Counted from the first letter of the stretch, positions 1-9,370 are shown. The stretch: 64,000 nucleotides of DNA from Nocardioides islandensis (GCF_015352455.1 NZ_JADKPN010000006.1:124001-188000), one strand, 5' to 3'. Notes: generated by a model from the sequence alone, not told the origin. Program-made: numbers and translations.

Positions 1-1
1 G

Positions 2-484
2 CGGCTGGCCGACGACGTCGAGGCCGAGCTGGAGAAGCAGGTCTTCGCGACGCGGCACAGCGACCGCATCCGGACGGCCCTGTCGGCCGTGCAGTCCGCG
101 ATCGTCCTGGTCGACGACCTCGAGCAGGGGCTCGCGGTGGTGGACGCGTACGCCGCGGAGCACCTGGAGATCCAGACCGAGGACGCCGCCGCGTGGGCCG
201 CGCGGGTGCGCAACGCGGGTGCGGTCTTCGTGGGCTCCTTCGCGCCGGTGTCGCTGGGCGACTACTGCGCCGGCTCCAACCACGTGCTGCCCACGGGCGG
301 CTGCGCCTGCCACTCCTCGGGGCTCTCGGTGCGCGCGTTCCTGAAGTCGGTGCACGTCGTCGAGTACGACCGCGACGCCCTCGGCGAGGTCGCCGACCAC
401 GTGGTCGCCCTGGCCGAGGCCGAGGACCTGCCCGCGCACGGCGCGGCGGTCCGCGTGCGGCTGGTCACCGAGCCGGGGTCATGA
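2..484 (+). CDS. hisD: Histidinol dehydrogenase, C-terminal part (partial at window edge)
   Basis: This is the C-terminal 160 residues of the zinc enzyme that oxidises L-histidinol to L-histidine in the last two steps of histidine synthesis. The frame is open from base 2 and ends in TGA at 482-484. Family motifs are visible: an AEHLEIQ stretch, then [15 protein letters not shown] followed by a small-residue segment, which form the HisD C-terminal active-site region. The true start lies upstream of the window. The stop overlaps the hisC start (ATGA), so the genes are translationally coupled as first and second visible genes of the his operon. The identity is certain; only the N-terminus is missing. 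Confidence 0.96.
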   Translation, partial: RLADDVEAELEKQVFATRHSDRIRTALSAVQSAIVLVDDLEQGLAVVDAYAAEHLEIQTEDAAAWAARVRNAGAVFVGSFAPVSLGDYCAGSNHVLPTGGCACHSSGLSVRAFLKSVHVVEYDRDALGEVADHVVALAEAEDLPAHGAAVRVRLVTEPGS

Positions 485-1596
485 GGTTCCCGCCGCTGCG
501 CGAGGAGCTCGTCGGCCTCGCGCCGTACGGCGCACCGCAGCTCGACGTGCCGGTGACGCTGAACGTCAACGAGAACCCGTACCCGCCCTCGGCCGCCGTC
601 GTCGAGGACATCGCGGCGTCGGTCGCCGCGGCGGCGGCCGGCCTGAACCGGTACCCCGACCGCGAGTTCACCGAGCTCCGCGTCGCCCTGGCGGCGTACC
701 TCTCCGCAGACAGCTCCCACGTCGTCACACCGGAGCAGGTCTGGGCGGCCAACGGCTCGAACGAGGTGATGCTGCACCTGCTCCAGGCCTTCGGCGGGCC
801 GGGGAGGACCGCGCTGAGCTTCGCGCCGACGTACTCGATGTACCCGGAGTACGCCCGCGACACCGGCACGGCCTGGGTCGCCGGCCGGCGCGAGCAGGAC
901 TTCGCCCTCGACCCGGTGCACGCGCGCGACCTCGTGCTCGAGCACCGGCCGAGCGTCGTGCTGCTGCCGTCGCCGAACAACCCGACCGGGACGGCACTGC
1001 CCCTGGACGTCGTGGCGGCGCTCTGCGAGGCCGCCGCCGGCCCGGACATCGGCGGGCTGGTGGTCGTCGACGAGGCGTACGCCGAGTTCCGCCGCGCCGG
1101 CACGCCGAGCGCGCTGGAGCTGCTGCCGTCGCTGCGCAACCTGGTCGTCACCCGGACGATGAGCAAGGCGTTCGCGTTCGCCGGCGCGCGGCTGGGGTAC
1201 TTCGCGGCCGCGCCCGAGATCGGCGACGCGGTCCGCGTCGTCCGCCTGCCGTACCACCTCAGCGCCGTCACCCAGGCGGCGGCGCTGGCCGCGCTGCGGC
1301 ACGCCGACGAGCTGCTCGCGCGCGTCGCCGACCTGCGCGAGGAGCGCGACGCGCTCGCGGCGTGGCTGGCCGAGCAAGGGCTCGAGGTCGCGGCGAGCGA
1401 CGCCAACTTCGTGTTGTTCGGGAGGTACGCCGACCGGCACGCCGTATGGCAGGGCCTGCTCGACCGCGGCGTGCTGATCCGGGAGACCGGACCGGACGGG
1501 TGGCTGCGCGTCTCGGTCGGCACGCCCGCGGAGATGGCAGCATTCAGGGACGCACTGACGGATGTCGGTGCGGCAGTGATGGAGGAGACGCGATGA
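481..1596 (+). CDS. hisC: Histidinol-phosphate aminotransferase
   Basis: This is a PLP-dependent class I/II aminotransferase (371 residues) that converts imidazole acetol-phosphate and glutamate to histidinol-phosphate. It shows [10 protein letters not shown] near residue 25, the LNRYPD segment, SPNNPTG at about 163-169, VVDEAYAEF (the PLP aspartate region) and the Schiff-base lysine in [16 protein letters not shown]. The start is the ATG inside the ATGA overlap with hisD; longer versions of the frame run through hisD and make no sense. The 3' end overlaps hisB by four bases. The length is normal for HisC. Confidence 0.96.
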   Translation: MRFPPLREELVGLAPYGAPQLDVPVTLNVNENPYPPSAAVVEDIAASVAAAAAGLNRYPDREFTELRVALAAYLSADSSHVVTPEQVWAANGSNEVMLHLLQAFGGPGRTALSFAPTYSMYPEYARDTGTAWVAGRREQDFALDPVHARDLVLEHRPSVVLLPSPNNPTGTALPLDVVAALCEAAAGPDIGGLVVVDEAYAEFRRAGTPSALELLPSLRNLVVTRTMSKAFAFAGARLGYFAAAPEIGDAVRVVRLPYHLSAVTQAAALAALRHADELLARVADLREERDALAAWLAEQGLEVAASDANFVLFGRYADRHAVWQGLLDRGVLIRETGPDGWLRVSVGTPAEMAAFRDALTDVGAAVMEETR

Positions 1597-2192
1597 CACG
1601 CACCGCGGTGGTGGACCGGGAGACCAAGGAGTCCAAGGTCCACGTCGAGGTCGACCTCGACGGGTCGGGCCGGTCGGACGTGTCCACCGGCGTCGGGTTC
1701 TACGACCACATGATCACGGCGTTCGCCCGGCACGCGCTGGTGGACCTCGTCGTGCACACCAACGGCGACACCCACGTCGACGCGCACCACACCGTCGAGG
1801 ACACCGCGATCGTGCTCGGCGACGCGCTGCGCGAGGCGCTGGGCGACAAGGCCGGCATCCGGCGCTTCGGCGACGCGACCGTGCCGCTGGACGAGGCGTT
1901 GGTGCAGGCGGTCGTGGACGTCTCGGGGCGCCCGTACTGCGTGCACACCGGCGAGCCGGACGCCCAGGCCTACGTCCTGATCGGTGACCAGTACCTCGGC
2001 TCGCTGACCCGCCACGTCTTCGAGACGCTCGCCTTCCACGCGCAGCTCGCGCTGCACGTGCGGGTGCTGTCCGGCCGCGACCCGCACCACCTGGTCGAGG
2101 CGCAGTTCAAGGCGTTCGCGCGTGCGTTCCGCGACGCCGTCGCGATCGACCCGCGCGAGCAGGGCGTGCCCTCGACCAAGGGCACTCTCTGA
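1593..2192 (+). CDS. hisB: Imidazoleglycerol-phosphate dehydratase
   Basis: This 199-residue protein has the length of monofunctional IGP dehydratase, without the phosphatase domain fused in enterobacteria. It dehydrates imidazole glycerol-phosphate to imidazole acetol-phosphate using two manganese ions. The metal-binding signatures are present: [15 protein letters not shown] at about 30-45, [15 protein letters not shown] at about 60-75, and the C-terminal [30 protein letters not shown] region, read here in shortened form around residues 145-175. The start overlaps the hisC stop (ATGA). Actinobacteria make histidinol phosphatase from another gene, consistent with the single domain. Confidence 0.95.
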   Translation: MTRTAVVDRETKESKVHVEVDLDGSGRSDVSTGVGFYDHMITAFARHALVDLVVHTNGDTHVDAHHTVEDTAIVLGDALREALGDKAGIRRFGDATVPLDEALVQAVVDVSGRPYCVHTGEPDAQAYVLIGDQYLGSLTRHVFETLAFHAQLALHVRVLSGRDPHHLVEAQFKAFARAFRDAVAIDPREQGVPSTKGTL

Positions 2193-2196
2193 TCGC

Positions 2197-2826
2197 ATGA
2201 GGTCCGTGGTGGTGCTCGACTACGGGTCGGGCAACGTGCGCTCCGCCGTGCGCGCGCTCGAACGCGCCGGGGCCTCGGTGACGCTGACGGCCGACCGGCA
2301 GGCGGCGCAGGAGGCCGACGGCCTGGTGGTGCCCGGAGTCGGTGCGTTCGCCGCCTGCATGGCCGGGTTGCGCGCCGTACGCGGCCACGAGGTCATCGGA
2401 CGGCGGCTGGCCGGTGGCCGCCCGGTGCTGGGCATCTGCGTGGGCATGCAGGTGCTGTTCGAGCGCGGCGTGGAGCACGGCGTCGAGACCGCCGGCTGCG
2501 ACGAGTGGCCGGGCACGGTCGAGCGGCTGCAGGCGCCGGTGGTCCCGCACATGGGCTGGAACACCGTCGACGTGCCGGAGGGGTCCGTCCTCTTCGACGG
2601 CGTCGCGGGGGAGCGGTTCTACTTCGTGCACTCGTACGCCGCCCGGCGGTGGGAGCTGGTCACCAACGACCGCACCCGCGCGCCGCTGGTCACCTGGGCC
2701 GAGCACGGCGGGGACCGGTTCGTGGCGGCGGTCGAGAACGGTCCCTTGTCGGCGACGCAGTTCCACCCGGAGAAGTCCGGCGACGCCGGGGCGGCGCTGC
2801 TGAGCAACTGGGTGGGCACCCTGTGA
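2197..2826 (+). CDS. hisH: Imidazole glycerol phosphate synthase, glutamine amidotransferase subunit
   Basis: HisH hydrolyses glutamine and channels ammonia to HisF, giving imidazole glycerol-phosphate and AICAR. The 209-residue product has the class I amidotransferase triad: the nucleophile Cys in [12 protein letters not shown], and His and Glu in TQFHPEKSG near the C-terminus. VVPGVGAF and HMGWNTV are also typical. The ATG lies four bases after the hisB stop. Unlike many operons it is separated from priA and hisF by a small membrane-protein gene and a repeat. Confidence 0.95.
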   Translation: MRSVVVLDYGSGNVRSAVRALERAGASVTLTADRQAAQEADGLVVPGVGAFAACMAGLRAVRGHEVIGRRLAGGRPVLGICVGMQVLFERGVEHGVETAGCDEWPGTVERLQAPVVPHMGWNTVDVPEGSVLFDGVAGERFYFVHSYAARRWELVTNDRTRAPLVTWAEHGGDRFVAAVENGPLSATQFHPEKSGDAGAALLSNWVGTL

Positions 2827-2833
2827 GCCCCCG

Positions 2834-3157
2834 ATGAGCAAGGAGCGGGCCCAACGGCGGGCCGAGCGTGAGCGCGAGGCGGCGGTGAAGGCCGCCGCCC
2901 GGGCTCGCGAGGCCGAGAGGCGAGCCCGCGCCGCCGCCCGCAAGCGGGCCGTCACGCGGTGGCTGCCCCGGGCCCGGTTGCTGCCCGGCGAGCTGGCCGC
3001 GCGTCGCCGTCGCGAGATGGCGGCCACGATCGCGCTCCTGCTCGCGCTCAACATCCTGGTCTGGATCGTCCGGCCGGACTGGGAGTCCCGCCTCGGGGCC
3101 GCGGTCGTCAGCGTGCTCGTGTTCCCCGTCCTCCTGCTCTTCGTCCGGAAGGGCTGA
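2834..3157 (+). CDS. Small coiled-coil and two-TM membrane protein
   Basis: This is a 107-residue protein with no function I recognise. Residues 1-45 are almost entirely Arg, Lys, Glu and Ala, which predicts a charged helix or coiled coil on the cytoplasmic side. Two hydrophobic segments follow at about 58-75 (ALLLALNILVWIV) and 85-103 (VVSVLVFPVLLLFV), joined by a short loop, with a basic tail. It starts seven bases after hisH and is therefore probably cotranscribed. Small membrane proteins at this place in his clusters are known in related actinobacteria, but a link to histidine synthesis is not established. Confidence 0.75.
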   Translation: MSKERAQRRAEREREAAVKAAARAREAERRARAAARKRAVTRWLPRARLLPGELAARRRREMAATIALLLALNILVWIVRPDWESRLGAAVVSVLVFPVLLLFVRKG

Positions 3158-3160
3158 GCG

Positions 3161-3245
3161 GTCGAGTTGCGCCTCCGGTACCGCCGAATTGCGCCTCCGG
3201 TCGTACCGGAGGCGCAGCTGGACGGTGTCGGAGGCGCAGCTCGGC
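3161..3245. repeat. Dispersed hairpin repeat, family A copy 1
   Basis: A nested inverted repeat fills the space between the small membrane gene and priA. The unit GCGCCTCCGGT (3191-3201) pairs perfectly with ACCGGAGGCGC (3205-3215) around a 3-base loop, and further copies of the two half-units flank it (about 3168-3180 and 3230-3244). The first 33 bases match 57213-57245 at about 31 positions. It could end transcription of hisBH, which fits a separate promoter for priA just downstream. Confidence 0.7.
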
Positions 3246-3252
3246 GTTGAAA

Positions 3253-3258
3253 TAGGGT
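3253..3258 (+). promoter_or_regulatory. Candidate -10 box of a leaderless priA transcript
   Basis: TAGGGT ends six bases before the GTG of priA, and no Shine-Dalgarno lies at normal distance, so the transcript probably begins at the start codon. No clear -35 box is seen. Confidence 0.5.
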
Positions 3259-3264
3259 GAGGTC

Positions 3265-3993
3265 GTGTCGACGTACCTGGAGCTGCTCCCCGCGGTGGAC
3301 ATCGCCGGCGGGCAGGCCGTGCAGCTCGTCCAGGGGGTGGCCGGGTCGGAGAAGCGGTTCGGCGACCCCGTCGAGGCCGCCCTGCGCTGGCAGGAGGCGG
3401 GCGCGGAGTGGATCCACCTGGTCGACCTCGACGCGGCGTTTGGGCGCGGCCACAACCGCGAGCTCCAGGCCGAGATCGTCGGCCGGCTCGACATCCGGGT
3501 CGAGATGAGCGGCGGCATCCGCGACGACGCGTCGCTGGAGGCGGCGATGGCGACCGGTTGTCGGCGGGTGAACATCGGTACGGCGGCCCTCGAGACCCCG
3601 CAGTGGTGTGCGCAGGCGATAGCGACCTGGGGCGACCGGGTGGCCGTCGGGCTCGACGTACGCGGCCGGACCCTCGCCGCGCGCGGCTGGACCCGCGAGG
3701 GTGGCGACCTCTACGACGTGCTGGGTCGGCTGGACGACGAGGGCTGCGCGAGGTACGTCGTCACCGACGTCGCCAAGGACGGCATGCTGCAGGGTCCCAA
3801 CCTCCAGCTGCTGAAGGACGTGTGCGCGGCCACCGACCGGCCCGTCGTGGCCAGCGGTGGCATCACCGAGCTGGCCGACCTCGAGGCGCTGATGGGCCTG
3901 GTGGGTGAGGGCGTCGAAGGGGCGATCATCGGGACCGCGCTCTACGAGGGGCGGTTCACGCTGACCGACGCGCTGGAGCTGACCCGACCGTGA
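3265..3993 (+). CDS. priA: Bifunctional ProFAR/PRA isomerase (HisA/TrpF type)
   Basis: This 242-residue TIM-barrel protein isomerises ProFAR to PRFAR for histidine. In actinobacteria the same enzyme usually also does the TrpF step of tryptophan synthesis. It has [10 protein letters not shown] with the catalytic Asp at 12, GGIRDD at 83-88, VGLDVRG (Asp131) and DVAKDG (Asp172), plus the [10 protein letters not shown] loop typical of PriA (Arg140, Trp142). At residue 20 a Gln stands where Mycobacterium and Streptomyces PriA, from memory, have an Arg (Arg19 there) in the substrate loop. No separate trpF is found in the window although trpC, trpB and trpA are, so bifunctionality is expected. The stop overlaps hisF. 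Confidence 0.92.
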   Translation: MSTYLELLPAVDIAGGQAVQLVQGVAGSEKRFGDPVEAALRWQEAGAEWIHLVDLDAAFGRGHNRELQAEIVGRLDIRVEMSGGIRDDASLEAAMATGCRRVNIGTAALETPQWCAQAIATWGDRVAVGLDVRGRTLAARGWTREGGDLYDVLGRLDDEGCARYVVTDVAKDGMLQGPNLQLLKDVCAATDRPVVASGGITELADLEALMGLVGEGVEGAIIGTALYEGRFTLTDALELTRP

Positions 3994-4754
3994 GCCTCGC
4001 GATCCGGGTCATCCCGTGCCTCGACGTCGACAACGGCCGCGTCGTCAAGGGGGTCAACTTCGAGAACCTGCGCGACGCCGGGGACCCGGTCGAGCTGGCC
4101 GCGCTGTACGACCGCGAAGGCGCCGACGAGCTGACGTTCCTCGACATCTCGGCCTCCCACGAGGGCCGCGCGACCACGCTGGAGATGGTCAACCGGACCG
4201 CCGAGCAGGTGTTCATCCCGCTCACCGTCGGCGGCGGCATCTCCAGCACCGACGACGTCGACACCCTGCTCCGCGCGGGGGCCGACAAGATCGCGGTCAA
4301 CACCGCCGCCATCCACCGCCCCGAGCTGGTCGCCGAGATCGCCGACCGCTTCGGCAACCAGGTGCTGGTCCTCTCTGTCGACGCCCGTCGCGTCGCGACG
4401 GGGACCGACTCCGGCTTCGAGGTGACCACCCACGGGGGCCGCAAGTCCGCCGGGCTGGATGCCGTCGCGTGGGCCCAGCAGGCCTGCGACCTGGGTGCCG
4501 GCGAGATCCTGCTCAACGCGATGGACGCCGACGGCACCCGCGAGGGCTTCGACCTCGAGCTGATCGCGGCCGTGCGCCGGGAGGTCACGGTGCCCGTGAT
4601 CGCCTCAGGCGGGGCGGGAGCGGCCGAGCACTTCCCGCCCGCCGTCGACGCGGGCGCGGACGCCGTCCTGGCCGCCAGCGTGTTCCACTTCGGCACGCTG
4701 TCGATCGGCGAGGTGAAGCGGGCGCTCGAGGCCGCCGGCCACCCGGTGCGCTGA
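3990..4754 (+). CDS. hisF: Imidazole glycerol phosphate synthase, cyclase subunit
   Basis: HisF is the TIM-barrel cyclase partner of HisH (254 residues). The N-terminus [19 protein letters not shown] carries the catalytic Asp near residue 11. LSVDARR near residue 130 holds the second Asp, and the phosphate-binding glycine loops GGGISS and ASGGAGA are present. The GTG start overlaps the priA stop (GTGA). It is the last gene of the operon; two palindromes follow at once. Confidence 0.95.
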   Translation: MSLAIRVIPCLDVDNGRVVKGVNFENLRDAGDPVELAALYDREGADELTFLDISASHEGRATTLEMVNRTAEQVFIPLTVGGGISSTDDVDTLLRAGADKIAVNTAAIHRPELVAEIADRFGNQVLVLSVDARRVATGTDSGFEVTTHGGRKSAGLDAVAWAQQACDLGAGEILLNAMDADGTREGFDLELIAAVRREVTVPVIASGGAGAAEHFPPAVDAGADAVLAASVFHFGTLSIGEVKRALEAAGHPVR

Positions 4755-4781
4755 CGCCGTACTTCGGCGTCGTTCCTGCCT

Positions 4782-4840
4782 GTTCGGCGTCGTTGCAACG
4801 ACGCCGAACGTCCGGGACACCCGCTCGAGCGGGTGTCCCG
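4782..4840. terminator. Tandem perfect palindromes between hisF and the facing gene
   Basis: Two perfect dyads lie side by side: 4782-4809 (arms GTTCGGCGTCGTTG and CAACGACGCCGAAC) and 4813-4840 (arms CGGGACACCCGCTC and GAGCGGGTGTCCCG). They sit between convergent genes and most likely stop transcription from both sides; there is no T-tract, as usual in actinobacteria. Confidence 0.75.
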
Positions 4841-4854
4841 ACCTCGGGTGATCC

Positions 4855-5508
4855 TCAGAAGGTGCCCAGGTCCGCGCGACGTACCTTCGCCACGCGCTCC
4901 TCCGGACCGTCGAAGGCGATCTCGCGCACCTCGTCGCGCCCGTGCAGGAACATCACCAGCTCACCGACCGGACCACGTACCTCGACCGCGCCGCTGCCGG
5001 GCAGCAGCCGGGTCGTCTGGTCGGTGTCGGTGCGCCGGACCACGACGGGCACCCCGGTCGAGCGCACGAGCGCGGGACCCTGGGAGCGCAGCGCCTTCCA
5101 GAGCGTGTCGGCGGCGTCCTCGGACAGGGTCCGCCGCCGCCAGCCGGGCTGCGCCCGCCGGATGTCCTCGTGGTGCACGAAGAGCTCCAGCGTGTTGAAC
5201 GCAGCGTCGGCGGGCGGCAGCGCGGAGAAGGAGAGGCGGTTGTTGCGGAAGCGCTCGACCAGGCGGTCGAACGGTTGTCGCTTCAGCCTCGCCATCTCCT
5301 TCTCCGTCAGTCCGGACAGCGGGGAGAGGGCGATCCCCAGCGCCCCCAGCACGCTGCTCTCTCGGACGAGCAGGTGGCACATCAGGTCCTTCACGTCCCA
5401 CCCCACGCACAAGGTCCGGGCCTTCGGCCCGACGCTCTGTGCGGTGTCGCACAGAGCCTGCCGCTCCCTGCGCACGAAATCCGCGCGCAGCGGTGGCAAC
5501 CCCGGCAT
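4855..5508 (-). CDS. TIGR03085-like DinB-fold metal-binding protein
   Basis: This 217-residue protein resembles the actinobacterial TIGR03085 family, related to mycothiol-dependent maleylpyruvate isomerases and DinB four-helix proteins. Visible are the LCVGWDVKDLMCHLLVRES segment near residues 33-51, with one metal-ligand His, and FVHHEDIRRAQP near 110-121, with the other His residues. The substrate is unknown; a mycothiol-linked role is inference from the family. It is a single gene facing hisF, with a candidate -10 box six bases before its ATG. Confidence 0.75.
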   Translation of the reverse strand: MPGLPPLRADFVRRERQALCDTAQSVGPKARTLCVGWDVKDLMCHLLVRESSVLGALGIALSPLSGLTEKEMARLKRQPFDRLVERFRNNRLSFSALPPADAAFNTLELFVHHEDIRRAQPGWRRRTLSEDAADTLWKALRSQGPALVRSTGVPVVVRRTDTDQTTRLLPGSGAVEVRGPVGELVMFLHGRDEVREIAFDGPEERVAKVRRADLGTF

Positions 5509-5514
5509 GACCCA

Positions 5515-5520
5515 AGCCTA
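5515..5520 (-). promoter_or_regulatory. Candidate -10 box (TAGGCT) of a leaderless transcript
   Basis: On the minus strand TAGGCT is followed by six bases and then the ATG of the TIGR03085-like gene. Confidence 0.5.
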
Positions 5521-5675
5521 GGGACCCACCCTCGGCCGCGCAGCGACCACCCTCCCAGGACTGGACCGTTGCCGGCCCCGGCGGATCGACGCGTCAGGAT
5601 TCCGGAGGTGTCTGCGTCAGGGAATAGCCTCGACGGGCCGGTCGGTTGGGGCTGGTGGCGACGACGGAGGCAGAC

Positions 5676-7472
5676 GTGAGCGAGGGGGCGACGACCCGCG
5701 AGGGGTTCGGCGTTCTCTGGGTCGCCATCAAGCGCGAGCGCGGCATCTTCGCCCTGTCGACGTTGGGCAGCGTGCTGTTCGGCGCGCTGACCGTCGCGGA
5801 CGCCTGGGTGCTGGGCTGGGCCACCGACCACGTCGTGCTGCCGGCGTTCCGCGACGGCGAGATCGGCAGTGGCCTGCTCGTCGCGGTCGTCGCGCTGTTC
5901 CTCGGGGTGGCGATCCTGCGGGCGGTCGGCATCGTCGCGCGCCGGCTCGGTGCCGGCATCATGCAGTACCGCATGCAGGCCCACTACCGCCGCGACGTGA
6001 CCCGTCAGTACCTCCGCCTCCCCATGGAGTGGCACCAGCGCCACCCGACGGGCCAGCTCCTCTCCAACGCCAACTCCGACGTCGAGGCGGCATGGGGGCC
6101 GATCGCGCCCCTGCCGATGGCGGTCGGCACGGTCGCCATGATGGTGATCGCCGTCGCCCAGATGCTGCTGTCCGACCTGGTGCTCGCGCTCGTCGGCCTG
6201 CTCGTCTTCCCGGCCGTGGTGGCTGCGAACCTCTTCTACCAACGGCTCGCCTCGCCGCTGATGACGCGGGCCCAGCAGCTGCGTGCCGAGGTCAGTGAGA
6301 TCGCGCACGAGTCCTTCGACGGCGCGATGGTCGTCAAGACCCTCGGCCGCGAGGCGGAGGAGACCCGGCGCTTCGCGGCCAAGGCCGAGGAGCTGCGCGA
6401 CGTCAACATCCGCGCCGGCCGCATCCGGGCGGCGTTCGACCCCGCCCTCGCGGCCCTGCCGAACCTCGGCGTGCTGCTCGTCCTCGCCGTCGGCGTCGAG
6501 CGCGTGCTCAACGGCCAGTCGGTGGCCGGCGACGTCGTCACCGTCGCCTACCTGCTCACCATCGTCTCCTTCCCGATCCGCTCCATCGGCTGGCTGCTGG
6601 GCGAGTTCCCGCGCAGCGTCGTCGGGTTCCGTCGCGTCTCGGCGGTCCTCGAGGCCACCGGCGAGATGCCGTACGGCGCCCGCTCGCTGCCGCGGTCGGG
6701 CCACGGTGCGCTCCTCGAGCTGGAGCACGTCGGCTACGCCTACGACCCCGAGCAGCCGGTGCTCCAGGACGTCACCTTCGCGGTCGAGCCCGGGCGCACG
6801 GTCGCGGTCGTCGGCGCCACGGCCGCCGGCAAGAGCACGCTCACCACGCTGCTGACCCGGCTCGTCGACCCCGACCGGGGCGTCATCAGGGTCGACGGCG
6901 TGGACCTCCGCGACCTCGCGCAGGGCCGGCTGGCCGAGGTGGTCGCGGTCGTGCCGCAGACCGCGTTCCTCTTCGACGACACCGTCCGCGGCAACGTCAC
7001 CCTCGGCGCCGACGTCAGCGACGCGGAGGTCTGGGAGGCGCTGCGGGTCGCGCAGGCGGACGGCTTCGTCGCCGCGCTGCCCGACAGCCTGGACACCCGC
7101 CTGGGGGAGCGAGGTACGTCGCTGTCGGGCGGGCAGCGCCAGCGCATCTCCCTGGCCCGCGCCCTGGTGCGTCACCCCCGGTTGCTCGTCCTCGACGACG
7201 CGACGTCGGCCGTCGACCCCGAGGTCGAGGCCAGGATCCTCGGCGCGCTGAGGGCCGGTGCCGCGGACTCCACCCTCGTCGTGGTGGCCTACCGCAAGGC
7301 GACCATCGGGCTGGCCGACGAGGTCGTGCACCTCGAGGACGGCCGGATCGTCGCGCGCGGCACCCACGAGGAGCTGCTCGCCACCCGCCCGTCGTACGCC
7401 CGGCTGGTCAACGCCTACGAGCAGCACGCCGCCGAGCAGCACGAGCCGGTCGAGGCGGGTGACGCCTCGTGA
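5676..7472 (+). CDS. ABC exporter half-transporter, degenerate ATP-site subunit
   Basis: This 598-residue fused permease-ATPase of the multidrug/lipid exporter type has six TM helices in residues 1-310 and an NBD after about 340. The NBD has Walker A GATAAGKST (about 380) and a canonical LSGGQRQ signature. The residue after Walker B is Asp instead of Glu (LLVLDDATSAVD), and the H-loop His is replaced by Tyr (VVVAYRKATI, about 537), so its own ATP site should be nearly inactive. The GTG at 5676 is chosen because GGAGG stands five bases upstream; in-frame TTG (5646) and GTG (5655) starts lack this. It pairs with the next gene, overlapping by four bases. The substrate is unknown. Confidence 0.88.
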   Translation: MSEGATTREGFGVLWVAIKRERGIFALSTLGSVLFGALTVADAWVLGWATDHVVLPAFRDGEIGSGLLVAVVALFLGVAILRAVGIVARRLGAGIMQYRMQAHYRRDVTRQYLRLPMEWHQRHPTGQLLSNANSDVEAAWGPIAPLPMAVGTVAMMVIAVAQMLLSDLVLALVGLLVFPAVVAANLFYQRLASPLMTRAQQLRAEVSEIAHESFDGAMVVKTLGREAEETRRFAAKAEELRDVNIRAGRIRAAFDPALAALPNLGVLLVLAVGVERVLNGQSVAGDVVTVAYLLTIVSFPIRSIGWLLGEFPRSVVGFRRVSAVLEATGEMPYGARSLPRSGHGALLELEHVGYAYDPEQPVLQDVTFAVEPGRTVAVVGATAAGKSTLTTLLTRLVDPDRGVIRVDGVDLRDLAQGRLAEVVAVVPQTAFLFDDTVRGNVTLGADVSDAEVWEALRVAQADGFVAALPDSLDTRLGERGTSLSGGQRQRISLARALVRHPRLLVLDDATSAVDPEVEARILGALRAGAADSTLVVVAYRKATIGLADEVVHLEDGRIVARGTHEELLATRPSYARLVNAYEQHAAEQHEPVEAGDAS

Positions 7473-9265
7473 GCGCCACCCAGATGGACACCGGCGAGGA
7501 CATCGGCGCCCTCGACACCATCCGCCGCGGCATGGCGTTCTCGCCCGAGCTGACCGAGGGCATCCGGTTCACGCTGTTCCTCGCCGTGCTGGCCTCGGTC
7601 GGCCAGGTCGTGGTGCCCGTCGCCGTGCAGCAGACCCTCGACCACGGGATCCACGGCAAGGGCGGCCCGAACGTCGGCTTCACCGTCGCGATGGGGCTGC
7701 TCGCCGCGCTGGCGATCGCGGTGACCAGCTTCGCGTCGTACCTGATGACCTCGCGCCTGTTCACCTCCTCCGAGCGGGGCCTGGCGACGCTGCGGATCAA
7801 GGCGTTCCGGCACGTCCACGACCTCCCGCTCCTGACGCAGAACACCGAGCGCCGTGGCGCCCTGGTCTCGCGGGTGACCAGCGACGTCGACCAGGTCAGC
7901 CAGTTCCTGGTGTTCGGCGGCCTGCTGTTCATCGTCAGCATCGGCCAGGTCCTCGTCGCGACCGTCGTGATGCTCATCTACTCCTGGCAGCTGGCGATCG
8001 TGGTGTGGGTGGCCTTCGCGCCGCTGTTCCTCTCGCTGCGGTACTTCCAGCGCAAGCTGTCCGCGGCCTACAGCACCGTCCGTCGCCAGGTCGGCGTGAT
8101 GCTGTCGGCGATCTCCGAGCCGGTGGTCGGGGCGGCGGTCGTCCGCTCGTACGCCGTCGAGGAACGCACCCAGGACCGCATCGACGCCGCCATCGACGAG
8201 TACAAGGCCGCCAGCACGCGGGCGCAGGGCTTCACGGCGTTCTCGTTCTCCCTCGGCGGGGTCTCGGCCGGACTGGCCAACGCCGGCGTGATCGTGATCG
8301 GCGTGCTGCTCGGGTTCGCCGGCGACATCTCGTCCGGCGAGGTGCTGGCGTTCGCGTTCCTGGTGTCGCTGTTCGTCGGCCCGGTGCAGATGGGCACCCA
8401 GATCCTCACCGACGCCCAGAACGCCATCGCCGGCTGGCGACGGGTGATCGGCATCCTCGAGACGCCGGCCGACCTCGTCGACCCCGGGCCGGACGGGAAG
8501 GTGCTGCCCCGTGGGCCGGTCGACGTGCGCTTCGACCACGTCGACTTCGCCTACCCCGACGGGCCGCTGGTGCTCCGCGACGTCGACCTGGAGATCGCCG
8601 CCGGGACCCGCGTGGCCATCGTGGGTGAGACGGGGTCGGGCAAGTCGACCTTCGCCAAGCTGCTGACCCGGCTGATGGACCCGGGGTCCGGGGCGGTGCT
8701 GCTGGACGAAGTCGACCTGCGCGAGGTCTCCCAGCGGTCGCTGCGGCAGAGCGTCGTGCTGGTGCCGCAGGAGGGCTTCCTGTTCGACGACACCCTGGCC
8801 GAGAACCTCCGCTACGGCGAGCTCACGGCCACCGACGAGTACCTCCTGTTCGCCGTGGACGCCCTCGGCCTCGCCGACTGGCTGGCCGGCCTGCCGCGCG
8901 GCCTCCAGACCCGCGTCGGCCAGCGGGGCGAGTCGCTGTCCGCGGGGGAGCGGCAGCTCGTGGCGCTGGTCCGCGCCCAGCTCGCCGACCCCGACCTGCT
9001 CGTCCTCGACGAGGCCACGTCGGCCGTCGACCCGCAGCTCGAGATGCGCATCGGGCTCGCCCTGGAGCGGCTGATGCGTGGCCGCACCTCGGTCACCATC
9101 GCGCACCGCCTCTCGACCGCCGAGAAGGCCGACGAGGTCGTCGTCGTCGACCGCGGTCGCATCGTCCAGCGCGGCCCGCACGCCGAGCTCGTCCTCCAGG
9201 AGGGCAGCGTGTACGCCGGCCTGCACGCCTCCTGGGTCGCGCAGCAAGGCTCCTCCCCGGCCTGA
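7469..9265 (+). CDS. ABC exporter half-transporter, catalytic subunit
   Basis: This is the second 598-residue half of the exporter, again TM domain then NBD. Walker A is GETGSGKST (about 385), Walker B LLVLDEATSAVD with the catalytic Glu, and the H-loop His is normal (VTIAHRLST). Its signature is LSAGE rather than LSGGQ. Composite site 1 (Walker motifs of the first subunit plus LSAGE) is therefore degenerate, and site 2 (these Walker motifs plus the LSGGQ of the partner) is intact. This is the arrangement of heterodimers such as TM287/288 and TmrAB. The GTG start overlaps the upstream stop. The cargo cannot be told from the sequence. Confidence 0.88.
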   Translation: MSATQMDTGEDIGALDTIRRGMAFSPELTEGIRFTLFLAVLASVGQVVVPVAVQQTLDHGIHGKGGPNVGFTVAMGLLAALAIAVTSFASYLMTSRLFTSSERGLATLRIKAFRHVHDLPLLTQNTERRGALVSRVTSDVDQVSQFLVFGGLLFIVSIGQVLVATVVMLIYSWQLAIVVWVAFAPLFLSLRYFQRKLSAAYSTVRRQVGVMLSAISEPVVGAAVVRSYAVEERTQDRIDAAIDEYKAASTRAQGFTAFSFSLGGVSAGLANAGVIVIGVLLGFAGDISSGEVLAFAFLVSLFVGPVQMGTQILTDAQNAIAGWRRVIGILETPADLVDPGPDGKVLPRGPVDVRFDHVDFAYPDGPLVLRDVDLEIAAGTRVAIVGETGSGKSTFAKLLTRLMDPGSGAVLLDEVDLREVSQRSLRQSVVLVPQEGFLFDDTLAENLRYGELTATDEYLLFAVDALGLADWLAGLPRGLQTRVGQRGESLSAGERQLVALVRAQLADPDLLVLDEATSAVDPQLEMRIGLALERLMRGRTSVTIAHRLSTAEKADEVVVVDRGRIVQRGPHAELVLQEGSVYAGLHASWVAQQGSSPA

Positions 9266-9322
9266 TACGGCCCCTTCGGGCTCACCATTGGGCACGAACG
9301 CCACCTGAGAGCGCTTCCACGT

Positions 9323-9344
9323 TGGCGTTTGGGACCAAACGCCA
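9323..9344. promoter_or_regulatory. Perfect 10-bp inverted repeat between exporter and hisI
   Basis: TGGCGTTTGG and CCAAACGCCA are separated by two bases, with a further half-copy AACGCCA just upstream (9298-9304). It may be an operator for hisI, whose candidate -10 box follows at 9371, or part of the exporter terminator. The 2-base gap favours a protein-binding dyad over an RNA hairpin. Confidence 0.45.
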
Positions 9345-9370
9345 CTGCCGACGGCCCCCCACACCCTCGG

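Noticed and set aside
465..2198. A long minus-strand frame opposite hisC and hisB.
   Set aside because: It has the same antisense-shadow character; the plus-strand his genes show all catalytic motifs and overlaps.
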